Translations under genes and position numbers: made by a program
The notes under the pieces: model-generated
The model's input: only the letters and a program-made list of their open reading frames with translations
Database searches by the model: none
Told to the model about the DNA's origin: nothing
Source of the DNA: Chara braunii
Lineage: Eukaryota > Streptophyta > Charophyceae > Charales > Characeae
Direction of reading: 5' to 3'
Assembly (NCBI GenBank): GCA_003427395.1
Contig: BFEA01000010.1
Span: 5,363,267-5,413,887, forward strand
Length of the DNA stretch: 50,621 bases
Shown here: positions 40,330 through 49,282 of the stretch, piece after piece
Position numbering within the stretch: position 1 is the stretch's first letter
Layout: every line of letters starts with the position of its first letter

Positions 40330-42705
40330 ATGGAGGGAGCAATGGATGCCAGATTTTTTGCAATGGCCAGAGCTAGGACAGGGAGAACCATAATTGAGGC
40401 TTTAGAAGACCCGACGAATCCAAACAATAGTATGGTCACATCGACAGCCGCCTGCTTGAAAATAGCTAGGGATTTTTATAAATCCCTCTATACTTCTCAA
40501 AACAAACATATCCCTACAGATCAACGTCTCCTAGTAATAGAAGAATTTATGGTGCCTTTAAATAAATCCCTAACAGAGGAGCAGAGGATATTAATGGAAA
40601 AATCCATAGACAAAGAGGAAGTTTGGAAGACCCTCTTACTTATGGACGAAGACAAGTCCCCGGGAATAGATGGGCTCCCAAAGGAATTTTGGGAATCAAC
40701 ATGGGACTTCATGTCAGAAGATCTTATGGATTATTACCAAGTAGTATTGGAATCGGAGGAAATGGAAGAATTTGTTGGTCAGGAAATCCTTACACTACTG
40801 TATAAAAAAGGAGATAAGACAAACATAAGGAATTATCGGTCAATCACTCTTCTCACAGTGGTATATAAGCTAATAGCTAAAGCATTAACAGATAGGATGT
40901 CAGTGATAATTCCAGAAATCATTCATCCTTCTCAGACTGGATTTATAAAGGGTAGAAATATTCAAGATAATATTGTTCTGCTAAATGAATTCCTTAAAAT
41001 ATCCCGCCAATCCAAACATAATGCGGCTTTCATATTCATTGATTTTAAAAAAGCCTATGACCATGTAGATTGACTTTTTTTTTATAAGTGTTTGGAAAAG
41101 ATGAATTTTGGACCAAATTTTAGGAGATGGGTGAGAATCCTACACCAGAATGCTACCACAAGGGTTATGGTTAATAATAATTTGGCACCCCCCATTTCAC
41201 TAGAAAGATCTGTTCGACGAGGTGATCCATTAGCGCCCTTTCTCTTTGTCATTATCATGGAAGCATTGGCGGCTAATCTGCGTCATCACAAGGACATTCG
41301 CAAGATTCAGGTTACCAACATACCAGAAGAAGCAATACCAATTTGCTCTCTTTTTGGTGATGACCTTTCCCTTATGGTTGATGCAACTCATGAGAACATG
41401 ATAGAAATTCAAAATTTGAAGAATAAATTTTGCCGCGTCTCTGACATGAAAGTTAACTGGGGTAGTAAAACAACAGGTTGGTGGATCCATCACCAAGGAG
41501 GGAGATCCCCAGATACACCAAGGATAAAATGGTTGTCGCTGGACACTCCTATAAGGATATTGAGAATTTCTTTATCTGCTGAAGGGAAACCAAAGAATCA
41601 TAATCAATGGATATCCCAACCTGCCCAGACAAAAATAGAAGTATGGAAAAACAAACATACCTCTATTTTTGGGAGGTCATTGATCATTAATAATGTCATT
41701 CCGGCATCTATTTGGTATAAGTCAGGAATCTGGGATATGGATAAAGACTTCCTTAAACCTCTCCAACGTCAACTAACTGCCTTCTTATGGAGGGGAAATC
41801 ATGAGTACAATAGAGTTATCAGCAGGGTAGCTTGGCAGTCTATAATCCAACCAAAAGCGCAGGGTGGCTTGGGGATTCTTGACCCTACAATCCAAACCAA
41901 GGCTCTTTCAATTCAATGGCTCCAACATTTGCTTTTTATTCCACAAACCCCATGGTCTTCATTAGCTTTGGAACAAATCAAACGTCTTGCACCCCCTACA
42001 GCTGAAGAAATTGACCCATTATCCAGGTTAGAGAACCGTTCTTGGACTATTCCTAGGGGGATTTCTAAACCAACAACTACAACCACGATTTCAAGTAGGA
42101 AAGTTGTTAGACAAGATTTGAAAAACGACCCATTTTGGGTCTCCGTGTTGAAAACGTGGAGACAACTTCCTCTAATTGACAAGTTATCACCAGAAAGGTG
42201 GGAGAAAGTGCGTCAGCAGCCTGACAACAGATGGATTCGAGATTCAAATGGTTATGTTTTCCACTGTATGCACACACCTTGGAAGGGATGGATTAAAAAC
42301 GGTGTCATAAGAATTAAAGATATATGGGATAAGGATACGAAGGATTGGATAGATCCACCTAAACTAAGGAGGCAGCTTAGGTACTGTCACCATCAGACGA
42401 AATCTCTGGAGAAGATAATTGAACTCATCCCACTTGAATGGGTTCGTATTCTGAAGGGTGGTCCCAAATTTATGACAAATGATTGGGTAGCTATTAAGGC
42501 CCAAACCCACGAAATTGACATAATCCTGAACAATGATCAAAATGGAAAATTTCTCTTACAGATCTTTTCATTATCCTCCACTAATGTTGCATCTTCGAGA
42601 GGTCAAGGGGAAAAAAGATGGGTACAGGCTCAACAGATCTTCAGGATAAGGGTATTTAAGAGCAAGGACACATGGATTGCATTCAAGCCAGACTGCCCTA
42701 TCTAA
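40330..42705 (+). pseudogene. LINE-B ORF2 reverse transcriptase
   Basis: A single frame with one TGA at 41071-41073 (Trp expected, DHVD then LFFYKCL). Blocks are DEDKSPGIDGLPKEFW, ILTLLYKKGDKTNIRNYRSI, HPSQTGFIKGRNIQDN, FIFIDFKKAYDHV (motif A), VRRGDPLAPFLF (motif B), FGDDLSLMV (motif C, about 41353-41379) and VNWGSKTTGWW, then a long thumb/connection region. Motif C has Gly where FADD is usual. The segment ends ...AFKPDCPI at a TAA (42703-42705), the position of the TAG in LINE-A. Confidence 0.9.
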
Positions 42706-43710
42706 GAGCTCCCTCTTGACCCGGCAAATTGGGTATGGAATTCAGGAAAAAAAAAAGAAAATCACAACAGATCATTCAAGAGGAATATATATTCACTCAA
42801 AATCAAATCAGCGTATCGTATGCTGCGTCCTAAAATCAATATGAAAGATAGGGTCTCAACAAGGTGGATGAAACAGCTTAATATAAGTAAAGAAGAGCTG
42901 ATACCGGTACGTTGGTTCAAAACAGTCAAAGACAAACCAGCAAAAATAGCTTCTCTTCAATGGCAAATTGAACATAGATGTCTTCCAACTAACGATTGAC
43001 TCATTGACAGATCCTCCTTAGAACAGAAAGGACTAGCAGAAAGATGGTGCAAACTCTGTAAATCTGCTTTCCCAAGTAGAATATCCCCGGAAACCATTGA
43101 GCATATNTTTATGCAGTGTCCAGGTTCGGTCTGGCTTTGGAGGTGGTGGGACCGTATCTGGTCANAATTAGTCNCACAAGTCAAATGGNCATGGGGATGG
43201 AAAGTCATACTTCTAGAAACTTGGAGCCCGGATCCAAAATTAGTAAAAGAAAATGAGGAATTCATAGATAATCTGTTCCAAATAGGGAGAAGAGTGGTTA
43301 TGTGGGTCATCTGGATGAGAAGGTGTACTTATGAATGGGAAGGGGCTAGGTTAGACGGCCCAGACTTCACAGACACAATTAAGCAACAAATTCAAACAGA
43401 CATTTTGATAAAGTGGGACCAAATAAAAGAAAAAGTGCAATTTCTCTCAGATAAAACTGAAATTATGAATCATTTTCGAAAATTCACAAGAAAGTGGTTG
43501 GGTGGAAACTAGGGAAAGAGAATAGGGAGTGTTGTTTGGAATGGGGAAATGAATTATGATAATGCTGGACTTAAAAGGGATTATAAATTGGTTTTTGATG
43601 ATTGGACCACCAGCGACACTTCAGTACCTATGCGCCCATTATCAGAATTCCCTGATCCTTTCCCCCCCCCAGCAAACGCTCTGGTTCCAAGCTCTGGGTT
43701 TGGTTTATAG
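42706..43710 (+). pseudogene. LINE-B ORF2 C-terminal zinc-binding tail
   Basis: The frame of ORF2 continues after the TAA with ELPLDPANWVWN, RWFKTVKDKPAKIASLQWQI and a TGA after CLPTND (about 42997). It continues with ERWCKLCKSAFPS...ETIEHIFMQCPGSVW, a C-C-H-C zinc-binding block like zf-RVT tails (about 43040-43125). Then come MWVIWMRRCTYEWEGAR, a TAG at 43510-43512, and RDYKLVFDDWTTSD...FPDPFPP to the final TAG at 43708-43710. LINE-A shows the same order to its own end. A few N lie in 43107-43189. Confidence 0.8.
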
Positions 43711-44041
43711 GAAACAAAGTTGCTCAACAGGGTTTTTCACGAGATGATCCATCACTTTTATCATGATCATCTATTCAACTAGTACCAGTTTATAATGAGA
43801 GATCTGGCGTCGCTCACATGAGGGTGAAGAGGTACAAGGAACGCAGTCAATCCCCTGAGGTGCAGGGCAATCAATGGCAGACCTCAAAATCCACAGTTCT
43901 CAAACATTCTCAATTTCTGTATAAGGGACGCTGGACCCGTTTTCCAGCAGGTGATGCTCCCCACCAATAGAAGAAGCCTTCCCCAGTTTGCTAGTGGTAG
44001 CTGCTCTTATCAACATCACTAGCAACCACTTGGGGTGTTTT

Positions 44042-44073
<32 letters not shown>
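43711..44073 (+). other. LINE-B 3' untranslated tail and poly(A)
   Basis: Non-coding tail sharing CAGTCAATCCCCTG, GGACCCGTTTTCCAGCAGGT and GATGCTCCCCACCAATAGA with the tail fragment at 32845-33050. It ends in 28 A (44046-44073), the expected 3' signature of target-primed reverse transcription. Confidence 0.85.
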
Positions 44074-44077
<4 letters not shown>

Positions 44078-45274
44078 CTGAGGTCTTGTCCACTCCTGTA
44101 TCAACCCACACATGAAGTTCGCAGAGCTGCACCGGCCTCCTATAATAAGGGACGCTGGAACGTCCAAAACGAGAGTAAATATTCTGCTAGAACTCCCAAA
44201 AAAAATAAAAATAAAATGTTTCTGCTAGAACGTGGAACGAAATACCACCATGTTTTCTGTCTTTTGTGCATGTGGAGATAGTGGAGCCATGCCCAGAATG
44301 CGCCTAACAAAGCAGTAAATTGCTCCCCATGTGACGCTCAACCTCATGCCCTGCGTTGCTTCCCAGTCGGAGGGTTTTGGCTTGCGGAAGGCGGCCCGGG
44401 GAAAGGCAGCAAAGATGGGGTGTGCCAATGATTTTTGGAAAATTGAGTGCGGGGACACATAAAGAACTGAAATCCCCTGTGTTGATCCGACGGTAGTAAG
44501 AAGAAGGTCCGTCGTCGCGCGGGTTTTAAGGGAGAAAAAGGTGCACGCGGGACTTGTAGCTATGGGAAATTCAATCTAAAAAGTATCGATGGACTTCCCA
44601 GCGAGCCGTCACTCTTCGTTTCGCGTGAAAGGGGGCGGGTACACATGTGGTATCCCGTTTTCGGATGAGGTCTGGTCGGCGCTCGTTACACTTAACTCTG
44701 AGTCCGACGTGGAGGGCCTCAACCGAGTAACCTTTTCTTTGTGTTCGTCCTCACCACGTGTACAATAGTGGAACCCCTTGGTCTGGTAACGCTCGAAGCG
44801 ATGACAATCACTGCACAGAGTGTTAGGCCAATGAGGCTCCACTGTCGTCCACGGGACGCTGCCGGTTCGTTAAATGGCAATAACAAAGAATATGGTGGAA
44901 CCCGCATCGACGAATTCAGAACACTGACTTCCGGGAGGAAAGTAATAACACCCTCCGATCTTGGCGACGGCTTCTCGTACGTCCCACTCGCATACACATA
45001 TCCTTTCCTCATCGTACGGGAACGGGCGCGGCGGGGGCACGGGAAGTTGGCGCCCGGTCAGATTGGGGCCGTTAATCCACATGGTAGCAAAGGTAAGCAC
45101 ATATCTTAATCATACATCATTCGTCTGACACTCCAGGCAACCCGATCATTCAATCGATCAACCAATTGTCCTTACAATCATGCTATAACAAACTTGCTCA
45201 CACAACTCACACATGCCAAAGTGAGAGAAGCAAAGTTACCATAATTCATCCATTACGATATAACAGGACCGGAG
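44074..45274. other. Unassigned sequence
   Basis: The first part repeats a piece of the LINE tail (AATAAGGGACGCTGGA, about 44149). After about 44600 both strands have 70-120-codon open frames (for example 44741-45109 +). None resembles a protein that I know, and overlapping frames on opposite strands argue against calling any of them. Confidence 0.4.

Positions 45275-45355
<81 letters not shown>
45275..45355. repeat. (GA)n microsatellite
   Basis: An almost pure GA tract with one AAAG interruption near 45299. Confidence 0.92.
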
Positions 45356-45358
<3 letters not shown>

Positions 45359-46937
45359 GGACGCAAACCAAAAGGGAAAAACAAGTAGAAAGCAATCACA
45401 GAATGTCAGACAATCTTGTCCAGGGGAGTTCCGGCTTAAAAGCCGAGGGATCGGAATTCACACTTGAAGATACAAATTTTGGGACAAAAAAGAGGGAAAC
45501 ACTTCTGCCATAAACTTCCACCATAGCCCCAGGCCATACACTCACTCACTTCCGACTCGAACGTCTCACTTGCACTGACGATCCCGATCGTCACGTGCTA
45601 ACCCGCCATCGCGATCGTCACCCCGCCGGCTTAGTCTCTGCATGGCCCTGCTCGGATCCCACAGTCTGTCGGGCGATCCAGCATGCTGAGCGCTAAAACT
45701 ACAGCCAACTCGTCGGGACTTTTCGACTCGCACCTTCCTTCATACCATCTAGCCACAGCTTCCCGGAAGCGGCCTGATGAGTCGAGAGAGAGATTTTCGG
45801 GAGCACTTGCGGAATATTTAGTTGCGGAAAGGAAGATAGATGCTAGGAAGGGTTAGCACTAAGACAGGGAGGAGTAGGGAAAGGTTCAAGGATTGCCCGA
45901 TGAAAGCCATGTCGATCCTTTGGATCCCAGCTGCAGCCAATCAGAATCGTCGTGTATCAGGAATTTCCTTTTTACACGGCGCGTCTCCTTGGCTAGGGAG
46001 AGGGAAAGGGGTCGACAGCGTATTTCGGCGCGGGGATCAGAGCGGGAAGAAGAAGAGCACGAAGAATAGCGTGAAACGGAACCAAGATTCAGACGATCAA
46101 GAAGGAGAGAAAAGGCGCGCAAGGTCGAAGGAGAGAGAAAAAACGGTTATGGAAAGAGAAGGAGCGTGAGCGCGAAAAAGAGAGTGTTGAAGGCAGCGTG
46201 GGAAGCAGGGAGGGAGGCTTGCATGCATGGCGCTGGCGCGGAGGCAAAAAGGGCGCCAAAACAGTTATGGCTAATTCAAATTGAAAAGTACCATATCTAC
46301 GCGGTAGAGCGAGCGTGGGAGAAAATCCTATACCTATTCAGATTCCTACGAAAATTCCCAAAGCTTTCGAAGACGAAGTTCAGAACATTCAAGCACAAGA
46401 AAGGACACGTCAGATTTCGCTCATTCCGGAATTCCTAACCGTCGACCCAAATTCCTAGCGCGCTCACTAAGGCGCGCGTAATTCCCATGTAGTTCCCGAA
46501 TTTGCAAAGGACAAATTTTCAAAAACTAATCCAAGGGTCTGGTATATTACATCCATAAAAATACAAAAAGAGGCCGTGTCGGGCTGTTACCCAAAATTCG
46601 ACAAAGAGGGCTTAGAGGGGGGGGCGGGGGGGCGGGGAACGGAAGATGGCGCAGGTCCGGAACCTAGCGCGTCACATATGTGACGCTCAGGGGATTCCAA
46701 AACTATGCGATCTCCTGATTGCATGGAAGAGAGCTATGGCGAAGGAGATCGGAGATGGTGAAGAGATGAATGAGGAACCCAACGTATCAGGATGGTGTAT
46801 AAGCACTAGATCGAACCAGGAGTCATGTTGACGTCAACTTCAATTATCTTCACAACTTGGTCAGCTCCGCGCTTCCGAGATCTATGCCACCCAACTCTGT
46901 TGTGCGCCATGCCCTGCCTCCTCTAGGTCGACAAAGG
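45356..46937. other. Unassigned sequence with palindrome and G-runs
   Basis: No gene was recognised. Basic, low-complexity open frames on the + strand (45840-46169 and 46166-46438) lack family features. A perfect 18-bp palindrome (GCGTCACATATGTGACGC) lies at 46669-46686, and long G-runs at about 46616-46638. In Gypsy-2 orientation this region lies downstream of its last ORF, so it could include that element's 3' LTR, but no second copy is in the window. Confidence 0.4.
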
Positions 46938-47257
46938 TCATCCTGATGGCACCATCACAGCTCGCCTATTTGCTTGGCTACTGAAAGTCCGATCGGCGCT
47001 AGCTAACGAGAAGAGGGTTGTGGAGGGATCAGCCCGTTCGGCGGGGAGCGGAGGGAAATAATCGGATGCTTCGTCCTCGAGATCGACAAAGTGAACGATT
47101 TTGTGCGCTCGCGGGAATCGATGGTTGCGTCGGGAGAGGGAGAGGAGGTAGTCGGGATAGAGGGTAGGGATAGTGTGAAGGATATTATCACGTAGGGACT
47201 CATAGTCTTCTACTGCGGGAAAGGTTTCGGAGATGATACTGTACAACTCCATATGGT

Positions 47258-47701
47258 CTGTGTAGCACACCGAACATGTTCGGAGCTTTTCCAAACGTCC
47301 GAACATGTTCGGGTGTTCGGTCGAACATCACCCGAACGTGTTCGGGCGAACGTATTCAATACATATATATATATATATATATATATATCATGACAAACAG
47401 AACTGCCCGGTAAAACCGTAGGCAGAGAGAGAGAAGAGGACAACAAACGAGGGGCTGTGACAAACTGTTTCGTCGGAGTTTCACCGACTCATCAGGAGGC
47501 TGAACCCATATATATATATATATTTGGTTTTTTATTTTTAACTCGAACGCGTTAATTGATATAACATATATGTCTTTTAGATTTTTTTGAGAACTTTTTT
47601 TATATATTTTTATGTTCGCGTTCGGAGAGTTTCGGTGCTCGTTCGCGTTCGGTCCCGAACGTTCGGGTTAGGTCACCGAACCCGAACACGAGGCTACACA
47701 G
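47258..47701. mobile_element. hAT-like MITE with 8-bp TSD
   Basis: A 444-bp element flanked by CATATGGT on both sides (47250-47257 and 47702-47709). Its termini CTGTGTAGC and GCTACACAG form a perfect 9-bp inverted repeat. The arms carry many CGAAC/GTTCG words (ACCGAACATGTTCGG, CCCGAACGTTCGGG). The 8-bp duplication and short terminal repeats fit the hAT superfamily. It has no transposase. The middle has two (TA)n tracts (about 47363-47387 and 47508-47523) with a hammerhead-like segment between them. Confidence 0.82.
47451..47502 (-). ncRNA. Hammerhead-like core, stem I not paired
   Basis: On the - strand: CTGATGA (47495-47489), stem II GTCGG/CCGAC (5/5 pairs, 7-nt loop), GAAA (47471-47468), a 3-bp stem III (ACA/TGT) with a 3-nt loop, and a GTC cleavage triplet ending at 47459. 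The bases flanking the core (CAGCCTC before, ACAGCCCC after) do not pair next to the core, so cis cleavage is doubtful. It lies in a 120-bp segment between two TA tracts of the MITE. Confidence 0.6.
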
Positions 47702-48077
47702 CATATGGTTATACTGTCTCCAGGCGACACTGAAGAGAAGGATGTTGAGGGAGAATGACGGGGAGTGATGAGGGAAGATCGTGCATAAGAGTCGCACGAC
47801 AAAGTGGTGACAGAAGAGTTGGTTGGCGAAAATGCGGTAGTTTAGAGGGAACTCGATGTGGGGAAGAGGAGAGAAAGATAGGTAATCAAGAGGGCGGCGG
47901 TAAATCGGATGAGGACGGAGCGCTCGTGTGGGGAGGAGGACGGGACGAAGCGCGAAGGGGGTGGCGAAGGTGGGAGATGGTGAGCGAGAGCGACAGCGGC
48001 GGTGGGAGGATTATGCGCCATCGTGTCGACTGGTGGCGTCGGCAGGGACTTCATGATTCAGAGAAGACCCTCCTCGC

Positions 48078-48800
48078 TCAGCGGATGGTACTTGTGTCGG
48101 TGGGGCCTCCTCTTTTTCCCTCGACGTCGATCGGCTTCTGACTCTTCTTCAGCTGACAGATGACTATACGACATGGATCGTTGCCTGATGACACTTCATC
48201 GTGTGCCCGATGGGCATTCCAAAACTCGTCCAGATCTGAGTTGTGTGGCGCAAGATCGTCCAAGTCCAAATCGCACCAAACCGCGGGGTCGTGATCGCTC
48301 AGGTATTGGTCGAAGTCTTCCGTACAGTTCGCCCAGATTATGGTTGGCAGCAACGTCCTCTCCAAAGTGACGGGTTCGGCTTGGCTGGGGTCGCTCGGAT
48401 TGAAGGAGATGATACTTGCTGGCAGGTCGTCGACAAGTTGGGACAGAAAGCTAAGGAGCTCGTAGGCGACAGTCGCTCTACCTCCTTCCGCGATCTCTCT
48501 GCAAAGAAGTCCAAACAAAGTGCCACTCGTCTCTGTCTCTGTCGGCCACGCCTGAGCTAGTACGAGCGAGATTTCGTTGTAGATCTCCAACTCCCGATTG
48601 TTGTAGTACCGAGCCCAGTGACACTTCACTGTTAACATGCATACACTAATCGACACAAATTCAGTCCACTTGCGAAGGTAAAGAGGATGGAAGGGAGGGA
48701 TCGTGGCGGGGCGAATCTCCAAAGTTAGAAGAGGATCGGCCCAAGATGGCCAGAGAGTTGGAAGATCTGAAGGGAGGAAGAAGGTCAAGAAGTGATTCAT
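48078..48800 (-). CDS. Gypsy-2 ORF-b, unknown
   Basis: An intact 240-codon ORF whose ATG overlaps the stop of ORF-a (ATGA at 48797-48800). The N-terminal part is rich in Pro, Leu and Trp. A Trp/Cys block follows (LYLRKWTEFVSISVCMLTVK), then an amphipathic region (ELEIYNEISLVLAQAWP), helices (ATVAYELLSFLSQLVDDL) and an acidic C-terminal part (CTEDFDQYLSDHDPAVWCDL). No signal peptide or clear membrane anchor. The start of the globular part faintly resembles ORF-a. Function unknown. Position 3' of integrase is where extra genes such as env-like ORFs sit in some gypsy elements, but nothing here identifies it as one. Confidence 0.6.
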   Translation of the reverse strand: MNHFLTFFLPSDLPTLWPSWADPLLTLEIRPATIPPFHPLYLRKWTEFVSISVCMLTVKCHWARYYNNRELEIYNEISLVLAQAWPTETETSGTLFGLLCREIAEGGRATVAYELLSFLSQLVDDLPASIISFNPSDPSQAEPVTLERTLLPTIIWANCTEDFDQYLSDHDPAVWCDLDLDDLAPHNSDLDEFWNAHRAHDEVSSGNDPCRIVICQLKKSQKPIDVEGKRGGPTDTSTIR

Positions 48801-49282
48801 CGGCGTAATGGGTAAGGACGAAAAGGGGGAAGGGGACGGACAGCGGGCTCAGTGCTACTGGTCCAAAGAGAGAAGGTATCAATACACTCGGTGCCCACTA
48901 TTTGGCGACCTGGCTGGGCTAGTCGCTGCTGCCAATCCGCTACCCTCTCCTGTCCCCACTCGTAGAGGTTGGCGATCACTGCATTTCGTTGCTGCAAGTG
49001 GATGGTGCACAGATCGCCACTGAAGGTGAGGATCACTGTTACGTCGCTCTGGTTAGGCCGGGAGAATCGATCGAACGCCAAGGCTTCCACTAGGATGACT
49101 GCTCCTCCCCGATCGGGTGAAATCGTCACTTCCACCGCCGCACACCAAACCCCGTGACTAAACAGTTGGGCGAACCGGAGGAGATCGGGACTGAGACGAG
49201 GATGCATGACTTGGCGAAACTGCAACGAAGGTCGAGGCAGAAGGAGTTGTGGGGGAAGAGTCGGCTCAATAAGGAAACTCAT
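48797..49282 (-). CDS. Gypsy-2 ORF-a, unknown
   Basis: An intact 161-codon ORF whose ATG overlaps the stop of the integrase frame (ATGA, 49279-49282). It contains DLLRFAQLFSHGVWCAAVEV, a beta-rich stretch (GGAVILVEALAFDRF, SDVTVILTFSGDLCTIHL), a helix (NAVIANLYEWGQERVADWQQ) and a Pro/Arg-rich tail. Not recognised. Overlaps at both ends suggest translation coupled to integrase and ORF-b. Confidence 0.6.
   Translation of the reverse strand: MSFLIEPTLPPQLLLPRPSLQFRQVMHPRLSPDLLRFAQLFSHGVWCAAVEVTISPDRGGAVILVEALAFDRFSRPNQSDVTVILTFSGDLCTIHLQQRNAVIANLYEWGQERVADWQQRLAQPGRQIVGTECIDTFSLWTSSTEPAVRPLPPFRPYPLRR

Larger units (their letters stand above)
34613..44073 (+). mobile_element. LINE-B: non-LTR retrotransposon with poly(A)
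   Basis: The same family as LINE-A but better preserved and more A/T-rich. It has a middle ORF (34613-35596), ORF2 (35518-43710, interrupted by the Penelope-like element at about 36128-39712), a 3' tail and a 28-base poly(A) run (44046-44073). After the insertion, ORF2 keeps one reading frame for about 4 kb with nonsense changes only, so the copy is relatively young. ORF1 with its zinc knuckle is missing, so it is probably 5'-truncated. Confidence 0.88.
46938..48054 (-). pseudogene. Gypsy-2 ORF-c, split by a MITE
   Basis: The ATG at 48054-48052 (MKSLPTPPVD) lies 23 nt after the stop of ORF-b. The frame shifts once near 47845 and continues coding-like through LLCTIFPHHSPSFSLN and SVAWRQYNHM. 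The 444-bp MITE (47258-47701) interrupts it, and it resumes with ELYSIISETF, LRDNILHTIPTLYPDYLL and HKIVHFVDLEDEASDYF to the stop at 46938. The MITE plus its 8-bp duplication is 452 bp, exactly the frame change seen, so the ORF was open across this site before insertion. Not recognised. The middle is rather hydrophobic. Confidence 0.55.

Noticed and set aside
44741-45109. 122-codon + strand frame as a host gene
   Set aside because: Overlapped by equally long frames on the other strand, with no recognisable family or intron signals that I can defend.
45773-45800. CTGATGAGTCGAGAG as a third hammerhead
   Set aside because: No GAAA segment and no complementary stem II follow the CTGATGA.
45840-46438. 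Two basic + strand frames as host genes
   Set aside because: Lys/Arg/Glu-rich low complexity with no homologue recognised; overlapping ends are not evidence enough.
48078-49282. Gypsy-2 ORF-a/ORF-b as an envelope gene
   Set aside because: No signal peptide, transmembrane anchor or cleavage site visible; position alone is not enough.
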